Numbered from the stretch's first letter, positions 45,414 to 54,481 are shown. The stretch is DNA of 64,000 nucleotides from Sphingobacterium siyangense (GCF_007830445.1 NZ_VLKR01000001.1:310001-374000), one strand, 5' to 3'. The notes: generated from the letters alone by a model not told the origin. Numbers and translations are program-made.

Positions 45414-46004
45414 CTAAAGCAGAATCTTACGACTTACCGCCTTATCGATGGTAATATACCCCGGGTAGAACACCGACTGCCCTGCGATATTGATAGAAGG
45501 TTTAACTTTTAACGTAAATATTCCCTTTTTATTCTCATCGCTTGACATTAAAAAATCCTGCAGGTCCGAATTCTTCAACAAATCATAGATATTGGTGGCT
45601 ATACGCACATTGGCCACTGTAGATTCTCCGGGCTCTATTTGTAATGATTGATTCACAATCCCTTCCACAAGCTGCTGTCCGCCGTAAAGAATGATATACT
45701 GGAACTTATTGATAGACGCTTTTTTGAGCGTCGGGTTATCAATTTTAAGTCGGATAACTGCATCCAATGGAATATCTTTCCGCAAATAGGCCAATGCCAA
45801 GCTCGGCGCGGCACCTAGGTCAATTTGATTATTCCTGATCAGTCGTTGCAATGATGTTCCAGCCAATCGAATACTATCTACCGATTCCACATCGAATTTA
45901 CATTTCGCCAAATTTTCGATCTGTGCCTTTTGTCGACTCACACCACAGCCGGAAATAAACAACCCCAGCAGAACCAAACATCCAAATAAAATTTTCTTGC
46001 TCAT
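45414..46004 (-). CDS. Lipoprotein, possibly LEA-type-2-like
   Basis: This 196-residue protein has a lipoprotein signal, KKILFGCLVLLGLFISGCG. The mature part has a strand-rich pattern around LDAVIRLKIDNPTLKKASINK, then QIEPGESTVANVRIA, which resembles LEA-type-2/WHy domains of the cell envelope, though the match is only by pattern. An in-frame GTG at 46010 shares one base with the upstream stop; the ATG at 46004 gives the better signal peptide. It is coupled to the gene at 46010-46753 and ends at a terminator. Function unknown. Confidence 0.6.
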   Translation of the reverse strand: MSKKILFGCLVLLGLFISGCGVSRQKAQIENLAKCKFDVESVDSIRLAGTSLQRLIRNNQIDLGAAPSLALAYLRKDIPLDAVIRLKIDNPTLKKASINKFQYIILYGGQQLVEGIVNQSLQIEPGESTVANVRIATNIYDLLKNSDLQDFLMSSDENKKGIFTLKVKPSINIAGQSVFYPGYITIDKAVSRKILL

Positions 46005-46009
46005 AGCCA

Positions 46010-46753
46010 CTATTTTCCTCCAAATTTATATAAAACTCCCAGTGTAAACAATGGGTACCCTGCTTTTAAATAGGTATTACTTTTAAAACCGAATACCATA
46101 CCGTTCGTATATTGCAACTTCCATCCTTTCCCTAACCCCATTCTTGTATAAAATACAGGTTCAATAAGCATATTATCTTCTTTCTCTGCCGGAAGGCCAT
46201 CAATAGCAAAATTTTTCATACGCATATTGCTCAGCCGGATGATGGTACCGTAATCGATATCATGCCGGTTGCCGAACAATTTCAGAGCATCCTTTTTCTC
46301 CGATGAAAAGTTCACCTGCACAAACACCTTGTCAAAATCCATGTCCTTCGTTTCTACAACGGCTTGTCCCATTGTCGACGAACGCTTATCAACCACGCTG
46401 GTATTACCCAGTCCATAGCCCCCGTAAACCTCAAATACACGATTATTTTTTCTACCAAAGCGTGTAAAATAACCTATCCCCGCTTCACCCATCTTTTGTG
46501 CGTAGTCTTTGATATTGGATCTATTATCGACATATGAACCATTGGCAATGACAGCCACATGATCAGTTACAGCTACCCCCAGGTTGGCCGATACATTGGC
46601 CTTTGTATTGATATTGCCGGAAACATAGACCTCGCCAGCTTCTGTAAACATCGGCGCTGAAGGCACATTAGGCATGTAAATCGAACTACAGGAATAAAAT
46701 GAACAGGCAAATAACCCGGCACACAAACCATATCCAAACTTGTTGTATTTCAT
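46010..46753 (-). CDS. Lipoprotein with beta-barrel-like sequence, function unknown
   Basis: This 247-residue protein has a lipoprotein signal (FGYGLCAGLFACSFYSCSS, Cys in a YSC lipobox). The mature part alternates (EVYVSGNINTKANVSANLGV, VFEVYGGYGLGNTS, LQYTNGMVFGFKSN, LFTLGVLYKFGGK), consistent with a small outer-membrane barrel or beta sandwich. An in-frame ATG 30 bases further upstream lacks signal character, so 46753 is used. It is the first of a two-gene operon. No family is recognised. Confidence 0.6.
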   Translation of the reverse strand: MKYNKFGYGLCAGLFACSFYSCSSIYMPNVPSAPMFTEAGEVYVSGNINTKANVSANLGVAVTDHVAVIANGSYVDNRSNIKDYAQKMGEAGIGYFTRFGRKNNRVFEVYGGYGLGNTSVVDKRSSTMGQAVVETKDMDFDKVFVQVNFSSEKKDALKLFGNRHDIDYGTIIRLSNMRMKNFAIDGLPAEKEDNMLIEPVFYTRMGLGKGWKLQYTNGMVFGFKSNTYLKAGYPLFTLGVLYKFGGK

Positions 46754-47028
46754 ATGTAAGTATTTATTCAATCGTGCTTGCATCCAGTGATATTTACGAA
46801 TGCTACGCCTATTGTCTTAAAAACACCTATCCCTTATAAAAATTGTACCAAAGCGGTTACATTTAACAGAAAATAACAATTTAAACAGCCCAAAAAGCTT
46901 AAAAAGCTCAGTACCAAGCCCGATAAATTCAGCATACCAGGTAGCAATTCCGCAGAGCAGCCCGCTATCCTGCTCCAGCATCACCCGATAGCAGACACAT
47001 CGGAACAGTAGCTAAAAGTATAAACAAC

Positions 47029-47058
47029 AAAAAAAGGCATCAATTTCTTGATGCCTTT
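47029..47058 (-). terminator. Intrinsic terminator after rpmA
   Basis: On the minus strand AAAGGCATCAA pairs with TTGATGCCTTT, followed by a T-run. Confidence 0.93.
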
Positions 47059-47077
47059 CCAATATTGTTGCAAAACC

Positions 47078-47341
47078 TTATGCTTGTTCTGTAGGAACTA
47101 CAGATACATAAGATTTATTGTTAGCTTTTTTACGGAAAACTACTTTACCGTCTACTAAAGCGAACAATGTGTGGTCTTTACCAATACCAACGTTTGTGTC
47201 AGGATTGTGTTGTGTACCGCGTTGGCGTACGATGATGTTACCAGCGATTGCTTGTTGACCACCGAAGATTTTGATACCTAAACGCTTGCTATGTGACTCA
47301 CGGCCGTTCTTAGAACTACCCGCACCTTTTTTGTGTGCCAT
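47078..47341 (-). CDS. rpmA: 50S ribosomal protein L27
   Basis: This 87-residue protein is complete. The N-terminus [22 protein letters not shown] is the standard one without the cleavable extension of some Firmicutes; its basic tail reaches the peptidyl-transferase centre. [17 protein letters not shown] and [16 protein letters not shown] are typical. It follows rplU by 44 bases in the usual rplU-rpmA order, sharing its promoter and ending at a terminator. Confidence 0.98.
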   Translation of the reverse strand: MAHKKGAGSSKNGRESHSKRLGIKIFGGQQAIAGNIIVRQRGTQHNPDTNVGIGKDHTLFALVDGKVVFRKKANNKSYVSVVPTEQA

Positions 47342-47385
47342 TTCTTTATCTTAATTTAAGACTATTTGTCTGATTAAAAATTCAA

Positions 47386-47697
47386 TTATAACGTAATACC
47401 AGTGATCTGGATTTTAGAAAATTGTTGACGGTGACCGTTTTTCTTTTTGTAGCCTTTACGACGTTTTTTCTTGAAAACGATAACTTTATCGCCTTTTAAA
47501 TGAGACAAAATTTTAGCCGAAACTTTTGCACCAGCAACGCTAGGTGTACCAATGGTAAATTTACCACCGTCTTCTGCTAACAATACATTGTCAAATTCAA
47601 TACTAGCGCCTTCATCTCCTTGTAAACGGTGTACAAAAAGGAACTGGTCTTTTGCAACCTTAAATTGCTGTCCTGCTATATTTACTATTGCGTACAT
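47386..47697 (-). CDS. rplU: 50S ribosomal protein L21
   Basis: This 103-residue 23S rRNA-binding protein begins [20 protein letters not shown] and contains the basic signature [20 protein letters not shown] near residues 77-96, as in all L21 proteins. The length is normal. It is first in rplU-rpmA, with a canonical promoter 34 bases upstream. Confidence 0.98.
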   Translation of the reverse strand: MYAIVNIAGQQFKVAKDQFLFVHRLQGDEGASIEFDNVLLAEDGGKFTIGTPSVAGAKVSAKILSHLKGDKVIVFKKKRRKGYKKKNGHRQQFSKIQITGITL

Positions 47698-47731
47698 TGT
47701 TAATTAATTAAATGTGTTATTAAATGAAGGG

Positions 47732-47762
47732 CAAAAGTAATCAGTTTTTATCATAATTCAAA
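47732..47762 (-). promoter_or_regulatory. Canonical promoter of rplU-rpmA
   Basis: On the minus strand TTTG (47762-47759), 19 bases, then TACTTTTG (47739-47732), a full match to TTTG-N19-21-TAnnTTTG, with 34 bases to the rplU ATG. Confidence 0.82.
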
Positions 47763-47803
47763 GACAAATTTACTTTTTCGTTTCCAATTAAACGTTATGA
47801 GTT

Positions 47804-47843
47804 GAACAGCATTGTCTTAATCCGTATCGGGACAATGCTGTTC
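47804..47843 (-). terminator. 13-bp hairpin without U-tract after the M13 peptidase gene
   Basis: GAACAGCATTGTC pairs perfectly with GACAATGCTGTTC around a 14-base loop, 15 bases past the peptidase stop. No T-run follows on the minus strand. Confidence 0.5.
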
Positions 47844-47857
47844 ACCCCTGTTTTCGC

Positions 47858-49900
47858 TTACCAAACCAAAATTCTCTTCTCTGGTGCTACATACATTTTT
47901 GCCGTAGGCTGTACATTAAATGCTTTATAGAAGGCCTCCATATTGTATACGGGACCATTTACCCGAAATTGTTCGGGGCTATGTGGATCAACTTTTAAAC
48001 GTAACCGCATGCGCTCATCGCTGCTCTTTACGCGCCACACTTGCGCAAAACTCAGGAAGAAACGTTGATCTGGTGTAAAACCATCAATTTTATCCTGTCC
48101 CTGCCCTTGCTTGGTTAATTTGAAAGCATCATAAGCAATATTCAAACCGCCGATATCTGCCAGATTTTCACCTAAAGTAAGCTCACCGTTTACATGTTGA
48201 TTGTCCAACAGTGTAAAGCCACCATATAACTTCGCTACCTGATTGGCGCGTTCCGTAAACTGTTTCGCATCCACTGCCGTCCACCAATCGTTCAAGTTAC
48301 CATCTTTATCATATTGACGCCCCTGGTCATCAAAACCATGTGTCATCTCGTGTCCGATAACGGCACCTATAGCGCCATAATTGATCGCATCGTCCGCATT
48401 GGCATCAAAGAATGGGAACTGCAAGATGCCGGCCGGGAATACAATTTCATTATACGGTGGATTGTAATAGGCATTCACCGTAGGTGTCGTCATCAGCCAT
48501 TCGGCCTTGTCAACCGGTTTGCCGATTTTACCTGCCATTTCTTTATAGGCATGCTTTGCAGCAGACTGTAAATTGGCATAGTAGGTATCTTTGGCAACCT
48601 CCACATCACTGTAATCTTTCCACTTCTCCGGGTAACCGATTTTTTTGGTAAATGCTTCCAATTTTTCAATCGCTTTCTTTTTGGTTTCAGGTGTCATCCA
48701 GTCCAATTTCTCGATACGGCTCTTATAGACTTTTTGCAAATTATCGACCAATTCGAGCATTCGTTTTTTTGCTTCGGGTTTAAAATACTCATCCACATAC
48801 AACTTTCCGACAATCTCGCCAAGGTTCTCGTCGGCCGAGCTCACCATCAGCTTCCAACGTTCCTTCTCCTGCTTCTGTCCATTTAGGGTTTTTCCGAATA
48901 ATTCAAACTTTGCATCCCTGAAACCTTTGCTCAGTGCCGTCGCAGAAGCATTCGCTAAATCTGCTTTTAGTTTTGTTTTCCAACTAGCTAAGGACTGTGA
49001 TTTCAACAAATTATTCAGAGCAAGATAAAATTTGGGTTGCTGTACCAAAATGGTATCGGTCTTCACATCCAAACGTTGCAAAATATCTTTCCAATTGAGG
49101 TTTGGTGTTTGTTTTTGAAATTCCTGTACCGCAAATTTATGGTAGTTTTTGATGGGATCCCGCAATTCCACCGGTGTAGCATGCGATTTGGCTATTTCTG
49201 TTTCCAAGCGCAGCACTTCCTCAGCCGACTTTTGCGCATTTGCCCCTTCGCCGATCAGTCCGAATAATTTTACCAGATACGCAACATAGGCCTCCCGGAT
49301 TTTCTTCGCTTTGTCATCCTGATCCAAGTAATAACTTGCTTCAGGCAGGTTAAGTCCCCCCTGGAAAAATTGCAATGCATTTTTAGTGCTGATCCGGTCA
49401 TCTGCTGCTACATAAAATGTAAAAAGATCACCATCACCCTCTTTAAATCCATCCGCAGCATAAGCGATCAATTCATCCATACTTTTCAACCCATTGATTT
49501 TTTGAATAGCCCCTTCGATCGGTTTCGCGCCCAATTTATCAATCGTCACCGTATCCATACCACTCGCATAGAAATCGCCGGCCTTTTGCTGATCGGAACC
49601 TTTTTTGTTGTCAGACTTCGCCGCACCCTCCAAAATAGATTTCAGGTTTGCCAGGTTTTCATCAGCAAGAATATAAAATGAACCCCAGCCAGTTTCAGAA
49701 GCCGGGATCTGGGTATTTTTCATCCAGCTTCCATTCGCATATTGGAAGAAATTATCTCCTGGATTCACTGTGGTGTCCATGCCTGAGACATCAAAAAAAT
49801 TTGTGCGGACCTCCTGAGCAGTATCGCTTTTCTTATTTGACTGACATGACATCATCATTAAGACCATGGATAGCGTCCCCCATTTGACTTTTTGTATCAT
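47858..49900 (-). CDS. M13 family zinc metallopeptidase (PepO/neprilysin-like)
   Basis: This is a 680-residue exported endopeptidase. The N-terminus has a lipoprotein-like signal (LSMVLMMMSCQS). The zinc site HEMTH lies in GAVIGHEMTHGFDDQGRQYD about three quarters along, with the second Glu in GENLADIGGL and the substrate-binding NAYYNPPYNEIVFPAGILQ preceding it. The C-terminal domain ends in VNGPVYNMEAFYKAFNV. The family cleaves short peptides and is usually in the periplasm or outer membrane. It lies 29 bases downstream of the nitrilase-GNAT gene, likely in one transcript. Confidence 0.95.
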   Translation of the reverse strand: MIQKVKWGTLSMVLMMMSCQSNKKSDTAQEVRTNFFDVSGMDTTVNPGDNFFQYANGSWMKNTQIPASETGWGSFYILADENLANLKSILEGAAKSDNKKGSDQQKAGDFYASGMDTVTIDKLGAKPIEGAIQKINGLKSMDELIAYAADGFKEGDGDLFTFYVAADDRISTKNALQFFQGGLNLPEASYYLDQDDKAKKIREAYVAYLVKLFGLIGEGANAQKSAEEVLRLETEIAKSHATPVELRDPIKNYHKFAVQEFQKQTPNLNWKDILQRLDVKTDTILVQQPKFYLALNNLLKSQSLASWKTKLKADLANASATALSKGFRDAKFELFGKTLNGQKQEKERWKLMVSSADENLGEIVGKLYVDEYFKPEAKKRMLELVDNLQKVYKSRIEKLDWMTPETKKKAIEKLEAFTKKIGYPEKWKDYSDVEVAKDTYYANLQSAAKHAYKEMAGKIGKPVDKAEWLMTTPTVNAYYNPPYNEIVFPAGILQFPFFDANADDAINYGAIGAVIGHEMTHGFDDQGRQYDKDGNLNDWWTAVDAKQFTERANQVAKLYGGFTLLDNQHVNGELTLGENLADIGGLNIAYDAFKLTKQGQGQDKIDGFTPDQRFFLSFAQVWRVKSSDERMRLRLKVDPHSPEQFRVNGPVYNMEAFYKAFNVQPTAKMYVAPEKRILVW

Positions 49901-49929
49901 ATTTTAAGAGATTAAAAGAGTATTTAAAT

Positions 49930-51438
49930 TTACTTCAAAAGTTTCACTTCATACAAATCCTTCCGTCTATCCTTCTTGACTTTAACGGTACCGTACTCAT
50001 GCAGGTCTCGTAGGGCATAAAGATCAACGTCGGCAATAAGCACCATCTCAGCATTCGGTGTCGCCTCAGCTTTAATGGCATTATTGGGAAAAGCAAAGTC
50101 CGAAGGGGTAAAAACAGCGGACTGCGAATATTGTATATCCATATTATTCACACGCGGCAAATTGCCCACGGAGCCTGCAATGGCCACATAACATTCATTT
50201 TCTATCGCCCTAGCCTGCGCACAGGTACGCACCCGGATGTATCCGTTTTGAGTATCCGTCATAAAGGGCACAAATAGGATCTGCATCCCCTGATCGGCCA
50301 AAATACGGCTCAGTTCAGGAAACTCTACATCGTAACAGATCAACAGCCCCACTTTACCACAATCGGTGTCAAACACCTTCACCTCACTTCCGCCCACCAT
50401 ACCATAATATTTAAATTCATTTGGTGTGATATGAATTTTTTTAAACTCATCCAGCTTACCGTTGCGATGGCAGAGGTAGGAAACATTATAGAGTTTTTTG
50501 TTTTCCACCAAAGGCATCGACCCGGCAATGATATTCACATTGTAGGAAACGGCAAACTGTTGAATGCGATCGATAATCTCCGAGGTATGCTGCGCAAGCC
50601 TCTCCATTGCCAGGCGCTCGGGAAGATCATTATACGGACTCATCAACGGCGTATTAAAGAATTCCGGAAACATGATAAAATCGGTTCCATAATCACTCAC
50701 CGTATCCACAAAGAATTCTATCTGATCGTAAAATGCCTCAAGATTATCAAATAAACGCATCTGCCATTGCACCAGTCCCAAACGGATTGTCTGCTTAGTC
50801 GTCGAAATAGACCTTGTCTCGGGCTCATAATAAATATTATTCCATTCCAACAGGGTAGCGAACTCCATCGATTCAGCATCCTCGGGCAGATAGTGCTTAA
50901 GTATTTTTTTGACATGAAAATCATTCGATAGCTGAAAGGTCAGCGTCGGATCATAGATCTCCTTACGTTTGACTTTCTCGATATAAACCCGCGGACTCAT
51001 TTTATCCGCATAGTTATGGTAATTGGGAATACGCCCCCCGGCAACAATACATTTGAGGTTCATCTGTTCACACAGCTCCTTACGTGCATCATAGAGACGG
51101 CGTCCAAGACGTAAGGCCCGATGTGCCGGATGAACAAACACTTCTATTCCGTACAGTGTATCTCCATCATCACTATGTTTGGTAAACTTACCGTCATCGA
51201 TAATATCATAATAACTATCGTAAATATTATTCTTCTTTGAATTCAGGATAATCGACAAGGCACAAGCGACCACATGTCCATCAATCTCCACACATAGCTG
51301 CCCTTCAGGAAATAACTCTATCAAATCCTGAATATTTTCCTTTGACCAGGTCTCACCAACACCATCATATGCCTGTTCCATCGATTTTTTCAAATCAACA
51401 TAATCCTTCTTTGTCAAGTTCCGCACTTGAATATCCAT
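49930..51438 (-). CDS. GNAT-nitrilase fusion (carbon-nitrogen hydrolase family)
   Basis: This 502-residue protein has two domains. Residues about 1-170 are a GNAT acetyltransferase-like domain (VFVHPAHRALRLGRRLYDAR is the CoA-binding loop). Residues about 215-500 are a nitrilase-superfamily amidase with the complete catalytic triad Glu-Lys-Cys: Glu in FIMFPEFFN, Lys in DEFKKIHITPNE, Cys in LLICYDVEFPELSR. The fused arrangement is a known family in Bacteroidota and others, of unknown substrate. A Shine-Dalgarno (AAAGGAGATT) precedes the ATG, and a promoter box and CAGTG array lie upstream. Confidence 0.92.
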   Translation of the reverse strand: MDIQVRNLTKKDYVDLKKSMEQAYDGVGETWSKENIQDLIELFPEGQLCVEIDGHVVACALSIILNSKKNNIYDSYYDIIDDGKFTKHSDDGDTLYGIEVFVHPAHRALRLGRRLYDARKELCEQMNLKCIVAGGRIPNYHNYADKMSPRVYIEKVKRKEIYDPTLTFQLSNDFHVKKILKHYLPEDAESMEFATLLEWNNIYYEPETRSISTTKQTIRLGLVQWQMRLFDNLEAFYDQIEFFVDTVSDYGTDFIMFPEFFNTPLMSPYNDLPERLAMERLAQHTSEIIDRIQQFAVSYNVNIIAGSMPLVENKKLYNVSYLCHRNGKLDEFKKIHITPNEFKYYGMVGGSEVKVFDTDCGKVGLLICYDVEFPELSRILADQGMQILFVPFMTDTQNGYIRVRTCAQARAIENECYVAIAGSVGNLPRVNNMDIQYSQSAVFTPSDFAFPNNAIKAEATPNAEMVLIADVDLYALRDLHEYGTVKVKKDRRKDLYEVKLLK

Positions 51439-51494
51439 ATAAATCTCCTTTTTGAAATTAGTTATTTAAATTTAGTAAAAGTAAAGGCCAAGTC

Positions 51495-51502
51495 CAAAAC
51501 TA
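51495..51502 (-). promoter_or_regulatory. Candidate -7 box (TAGTTTTG) for the nitrilase-GNAT gene
   Basis: On the minus strand this fits TAnnTTTG and leaves 56 bases to the ATG. No clear -33 element is seen, so an activator may be needed. The CAGTG array lies directly upstream of it. Confidence 0.4.
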
Positions 51503-51546
51503 GCAATAGGCAACAAGCGAACACCAGATGGCATACAATTTCGTAT

Positions 51547-51636
51547 TTTAGACAGTGCTTACTCAGTGATTGTTCAGTGCTCGTTCAGTGCTTGCTCAGT
51601 GTACACTGAATATGCACTGACTTATTACTGTCTAAA
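51547..51636. repeat. 11-bp-phased CAGTG/CACTG array inside a large inverted repeat
   Basis: CAGTG occurs at 51553, 51564, 51575, 51586 and 51597, exactly 11 bp apart. CACTG follows at 51604 and 51615 and TACTG at 51626, again 11 bp apart. The outer arms TTTAGACAGT (51547-51556) and ACTGTCTAAA (51627-51636) are perfect inverted repeats, and the three outer pairs of pentamers are symmetric about 51591.5. Within it, TCAGTGTACACTGA (51596-51609) is a perfect 14-bp palindrome. All sites face the same side of the helix, as for cooperative protein binding. The RNA could also fold into an interrupted hairpin. It sits about 45 bp upstream of the nitrilase-GNAT promoter box. Confidence 0.8.
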
Positions 51637-51794
51637 CATTGATTAAAAAATGTTAATAGTTACTACCTAGTATGCAGATGTTTCAATTTTAATATAGATC
51701 TTGATGATCCAATATCTTAACAGGCAGTTAGGATCATCGTCTTTTTCATACATAAACCGAATCGGAGCATCGGAAAGACATACTAAAAATAAAG

Positions 51795-51827
51795 CCAAAA
51801 AAAAGCGCCAATGTTCAATTGGCGCTT
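51795..51827 (-). terminator. Intrinsic terminator after DUF3467 gene
   Basis: On the minus strand AAGCGCCAAT pairs with ATTGGCGCTT around a 5-base loop, followed by a long T-run. It lies 28 bases past the DUF3467 stop. Confidence 0.92.
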
Positions 51828-51855
51828 CTGATATCTCAATGATAGCTGCTCTCAA

Positions 51856-52197
51856 CTATGCTTGACCTTGTGGCGTTCCAAAAGGGAATGCAACTGTAGG
51901 ATCGCCACCTTGTTGAGGTTGTTCAGCAACACCTAAGTCCATTTTAATTGGGCCATTTAATGCTTCGAAACGGTTCACGTTATCAACCAATGCACCTAAC
52001 AAGCGTTTTGCATGCTCTGGAGTCAAAACGATTCTTGATTTCACTTTTGCTTTTGGCACTCCTGGCATCACACGGATAAAGTCAACCACAAATTCAGTAT
52101 TAGAGTGAGTGATAATCGCAAGATTTGAGTAGGTTCCTTCTGCTACTTCTTCTGTCAACTCAATGCTCAATTCGTTTTGATTTTGGTTATTTTCCAT
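51856..52197 (-). CDS. DUF3467 family protein
   Basis: This is a 113-residue soluble protein with the DUF3467 pattern: SIELTEEVAEGTYSNLAIIT, EFVVDFIRVMPG, AKVKSRIVLTPEHAKRLLGA and LVDNVNRFEA. The domain of about 90 residues fills nearly the whole protein, and a Gln/Gly-rich tail follows (EQPQQGGDPTVAFPFGTPQ). The function is unknown. It is 36 bases downstream of the M42 peptidase gene, so they are probably cotranscribed, and it ends at its own terminator. Confidence 0.9.
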   Translation of the reverse strand: MENNQNQNELSIELTEEVAEGTYSNLAIITHSNTEFVVDFIRVMPGVPKAKVKSRIVLTPEHAKRLLGALVDNVNRFEALNGPIKMDLGVAEQPQQGGDPTVAFPFGTPQGQA

Positions 52198-52233
52198 AAT
52201 AATTCTAATGATAAGTTAATATATTCTTAAATT

Positions 52234-53352
52234 CTACTTTGTAAATGTTCTAAAGTCTTGTCCGTTCTCGATATTCAATAATGTCTCGTAGATCAATCTG
52301 ATCACGTTGTCAACATCTTCTTTATGTACCATCTCCACTGTTGTGTGCATATAACGGAGCGGTAAGGAAATCAATGCCGACGGTACACCACCATTGCTAT
52401 AGGCAAATGCATCCGTATCAGTTCCTGTAAAACGAGAGGAAGCCTGACGCTGGAAAGGAATATCATTCTTTTCAGCAACCTTCACCAACAGTTTATTCAG
52501 ATTGATCTGAACCGCTGGAGCATAAGACAATACAGGGCCTTTTCCTGAAAACAGATCTCCCTGCGTGATCTTATTGATCATCGGAGTTTGTGTATCATGT
52601 GTCACATCGGTTACGATAGCGACATTCGGTTTGATACGATCTGCAATCATTTCGGCGCCACGTAAACCAATCTCTTCCTGCACCGAATTTACGATATATA
52701 ATCCAAATGGCAATTTCTTTTTATTCTCTTTTAGCAAACGAGCAACCTCAGCGATCATAAAACCACCGGCACGATTGTCCATAGCCCGCCCAACATAATA
52801 ACGGTCGTTGAGGATAGAGAATGTATCTTCGTAGGTAATAACACAACCCACATGTATACCCAGGGCTTCAACCTCTTCTTTGGTACTACAGCCGCAGTCC
52901 AAAAAGATATTTTTCAGCGAAGGATTTTCTTCTTTCTCTCCCGAACGTGTATGAATTGCCGGCCAGCCGAATACAGCTTTGACAATGCCCTTTTCCGTAT
53001 GGATATTCACGCGCTTAGACGGTGCAATCTGGTGATCCGAACCACCGTTACGAATCACATAGATCAGTCCATCTTTGGTAATGTAATTGACAAACCAAGA
53101 AATCTCATCCGCATGAGCCTCTATAACGACCTTGTACTCCGCTTTTGGATTGATTACCCCTACAGCTGTACCGTAGTTGTCAACGAATGTATCATCGACA
53201 TAAGGCTTCAAATAATCCAACCACAGTCGCTGTCCTTCCCACTCAAATCCTGTAGGAGAAGCATTATTGATATATTTTTCAAAAAATGAAAGCGAATCTT
53301 TAGTCACAACCGCGTTGTGCTTCGGCTCTTTTTTCTTGTTTTTTTCTGCCAT
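52234..53352 (-). CDS. M42 family metallopeptidase
   Basis: This is a 372-residue cytoplasmic aminopeptidase or glutamyl aminopeptidase of the dizinc M42 type. The metal ligands are visible: His-Asp in VIEAHADEISWFV near residue 78, Asp in VGRAMDNRAGGFMIAEV near 185, Glu-Glu in NSVQEEIGLRGAEM near 220, Asp in AIVTDVTHDT near 245, and the final His in LRYMHTTVEMVHKED near 330. An unusual Lys-rich head (MAEKNKKKEPKHN) precedes the catalytic domain. It is first in a pair with DUF3467. Confidence 0.93.
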   Translation of the reverse strand: MAEKNKKKEPKHNAVVTKDSLSFFEKYINNASPTGFEWEGQRLWLDYLKPYVDDTFVDNYGTAVGVINPKAEYKVVIEAHADEISWFVNYITKDGLIYVIRNGGSDHQIAPSKRVNIHTEKGIVKAVFGWPAIHTRSGEKEENPSLKNIFLDCGCSTKEEVEALGIHVGCVITYEDTFSILNDRYYVGRAMDNRAGGFMIAEVARLLKENKKKLPFGLYIVNSVQEEIGLRGAEMIADRIKPNVAIVTDVTHDTQTPMINKITQGDLFSGKGPVLSYAPAVQINLNKLLVKVAEKNDIPFQRQASSRFTGTDTDAFAYSNGGVPSALISLPLRYMHTTVEMVHKEDVDNVIRLIYETLLNIENGQDFRTFTK

Positions 53353-53403
53353 CTTTTCCTTTTCTATTTACTTTCGTCAAAATATGAAAATTTCAATGAA
53401 ATG

Positions 53404-53411
53404 CAAAAGTA
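53404..53411 (-). promoter_or_regulatory. Candidate -7 box (TACTTTTG) for the M42 peptidase gene
   Basis: It fits TAnnTTTG on the minus strand and leaves 51 bases to the ATG. The -33 element is not clear. Confidence 0.4.
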
Positions 53412-53623
53412 AAAATGTTTTTTGAAATATTGTTTGCGCAATTTATTTTAGATCATAGCCCTTTATTTTAGTAAAAAGGATCAGCAAAAGACAATATTTC
53501 ATTCACGATGAATCAATTAAGTTCGCAGCCCAATGATATTATATTTAAAAACAAATTGTAGGAATAAAAAATGAGATTAAAGCTTATCTTTACTCCAAAG
53601 TAATTTAAACAGCTATAAAATTT

Positions 53624-54439
53624 ATGAATTCAATATTAAGTGCAATACATTGGAATATTGACCCTGAAATGTTCAACTTTGGCGCCTTTGCCCTTCGCTA
53701 TTATGCCTTATGCTGGTTATTAGCGTTTTTTGTTTCATACGTGATCATGTTGCGTATATTCAAAAAGGAAGGCCGCACACAAGAAAAGCTGGATCAGCTT
53801 TCAATTTATATTTTCCTGGGCACTTTGATCGGAGCTCGATTAGGACACTGCCTATTTTACGATTTTGACTATTACAAAGATCATATACTTGAAATCTTCC
53901 TTCCATTTAAATGGGATAAAACAGGATTTCATATCACCGGCTTTGCAGGTTTGGCTTCTCACGGTGGCGCCATCGGAATTATCCTCGCATTATATTTATT
54001 CTGCAGAAAAACAAAAACCGACTTTCTATGGCTAGCGGACCGATTGGTTGTCGTAGTCCCTATTGCCGGTGCACTTATCCGTATCGGAAATTTCTTCAAT
54101 TCTGAAATAATTGGTACGCCTACAGATTTACCTTGGGCTATCGTGTTTGAACGTGTCGACAATGTACCGCGCCACCCGGGACAGCTTTATGAAGCAATCG
54201 CCTATATTTTGATCTTTATTATCATCGGTTCCCTATTCAAATCGAATCCCAATCGCCAAAAAGGTCAATTATTTGGCATATTCCTAGTCTTATTATTTGG
54301 TGCACGTATGGTGTTGGAACATTTTAAAATTGATCAGGAAGCCTTCGAGCAAAGTATGGCTTTAAACATGGGCCAATTACTGAGTATACCTTTTATCCTG
54401 GTGGGTTTCTACTTTATCTTCCGGAAAACCAAAGCTTAA
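53624..54439 (+). CDS. lgt: Prolipoprotein diacylglyceryl transferase
   Basis: This is a 271-residue membrane enzyme that adds diacylglyceryl to the lipobox Cys of prolipoproteins, the first step of lipoprotein maturation. It has seven hydrophobic segments. FGAFALRYYALCWLLAF, GARLGHCLFYD (HGGL-box region), GLASHGGAIGIILAL and the signature IPIAGALIRIGNFFNSEIIGTP are diagnostic. DNVPRHPGQLYEAIAY holds the conserved Arg and Glu. The many lipoproteins in this window are its clients. It has its own terminator and is not linked to the next gene. Confidence 0.97.
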   Translation: MNSILSAIHWNIDPEMFNFGAFALRYYALCWLLAFFVSYVIMLRIFKKEGRTQEKLDQLSIYIFLGTLIGARLGHCLFYDFDYYKDHILEIFLPFKWDKTGFHITGFAGLASHGGAIGIILALYLFCRKTKTDFLWLADRLVVVVPIAGALIRIGNFFNSEIIGTPTDLPWAIVFERVDNVPRHPGQLYEAIAYILIFIIIGSLFKSNPNRQKGQLFGIFLVLLFGARMVLEHFKIDQEAFEQSMALNMGQLLSIPFILVGFYFIFRKTKA

Positions 54440-54481
54440 AACAGGGCGCAATATATCCTTGTTTGCAAATACAAGATTTAA

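Noticed and set aside
46784..47028. tRNA or small RNA in the gap between the lipoprotein operon and rpmA
   Set aside because: I looked for cloverleaf arms and a GTTCGA-type T-loop and did not find them; the stretch shows nothing beyond ordinary AT-rich DNA.
51667..51855. 62-codon open frame after the DUF3467 stop
   Set aside because: It runs through the DUF3467 terminator hairpin and immediately follows the stop, so it is unlikely to be translated.
51439..51855. CRISPR or insertion sequence around the CAGTG array
   Set aside because: The repeated unit is five bases at 11-bp period, too short for CRISPR repeats and without transposase or terminal repeat pairs of an insertion sequence.
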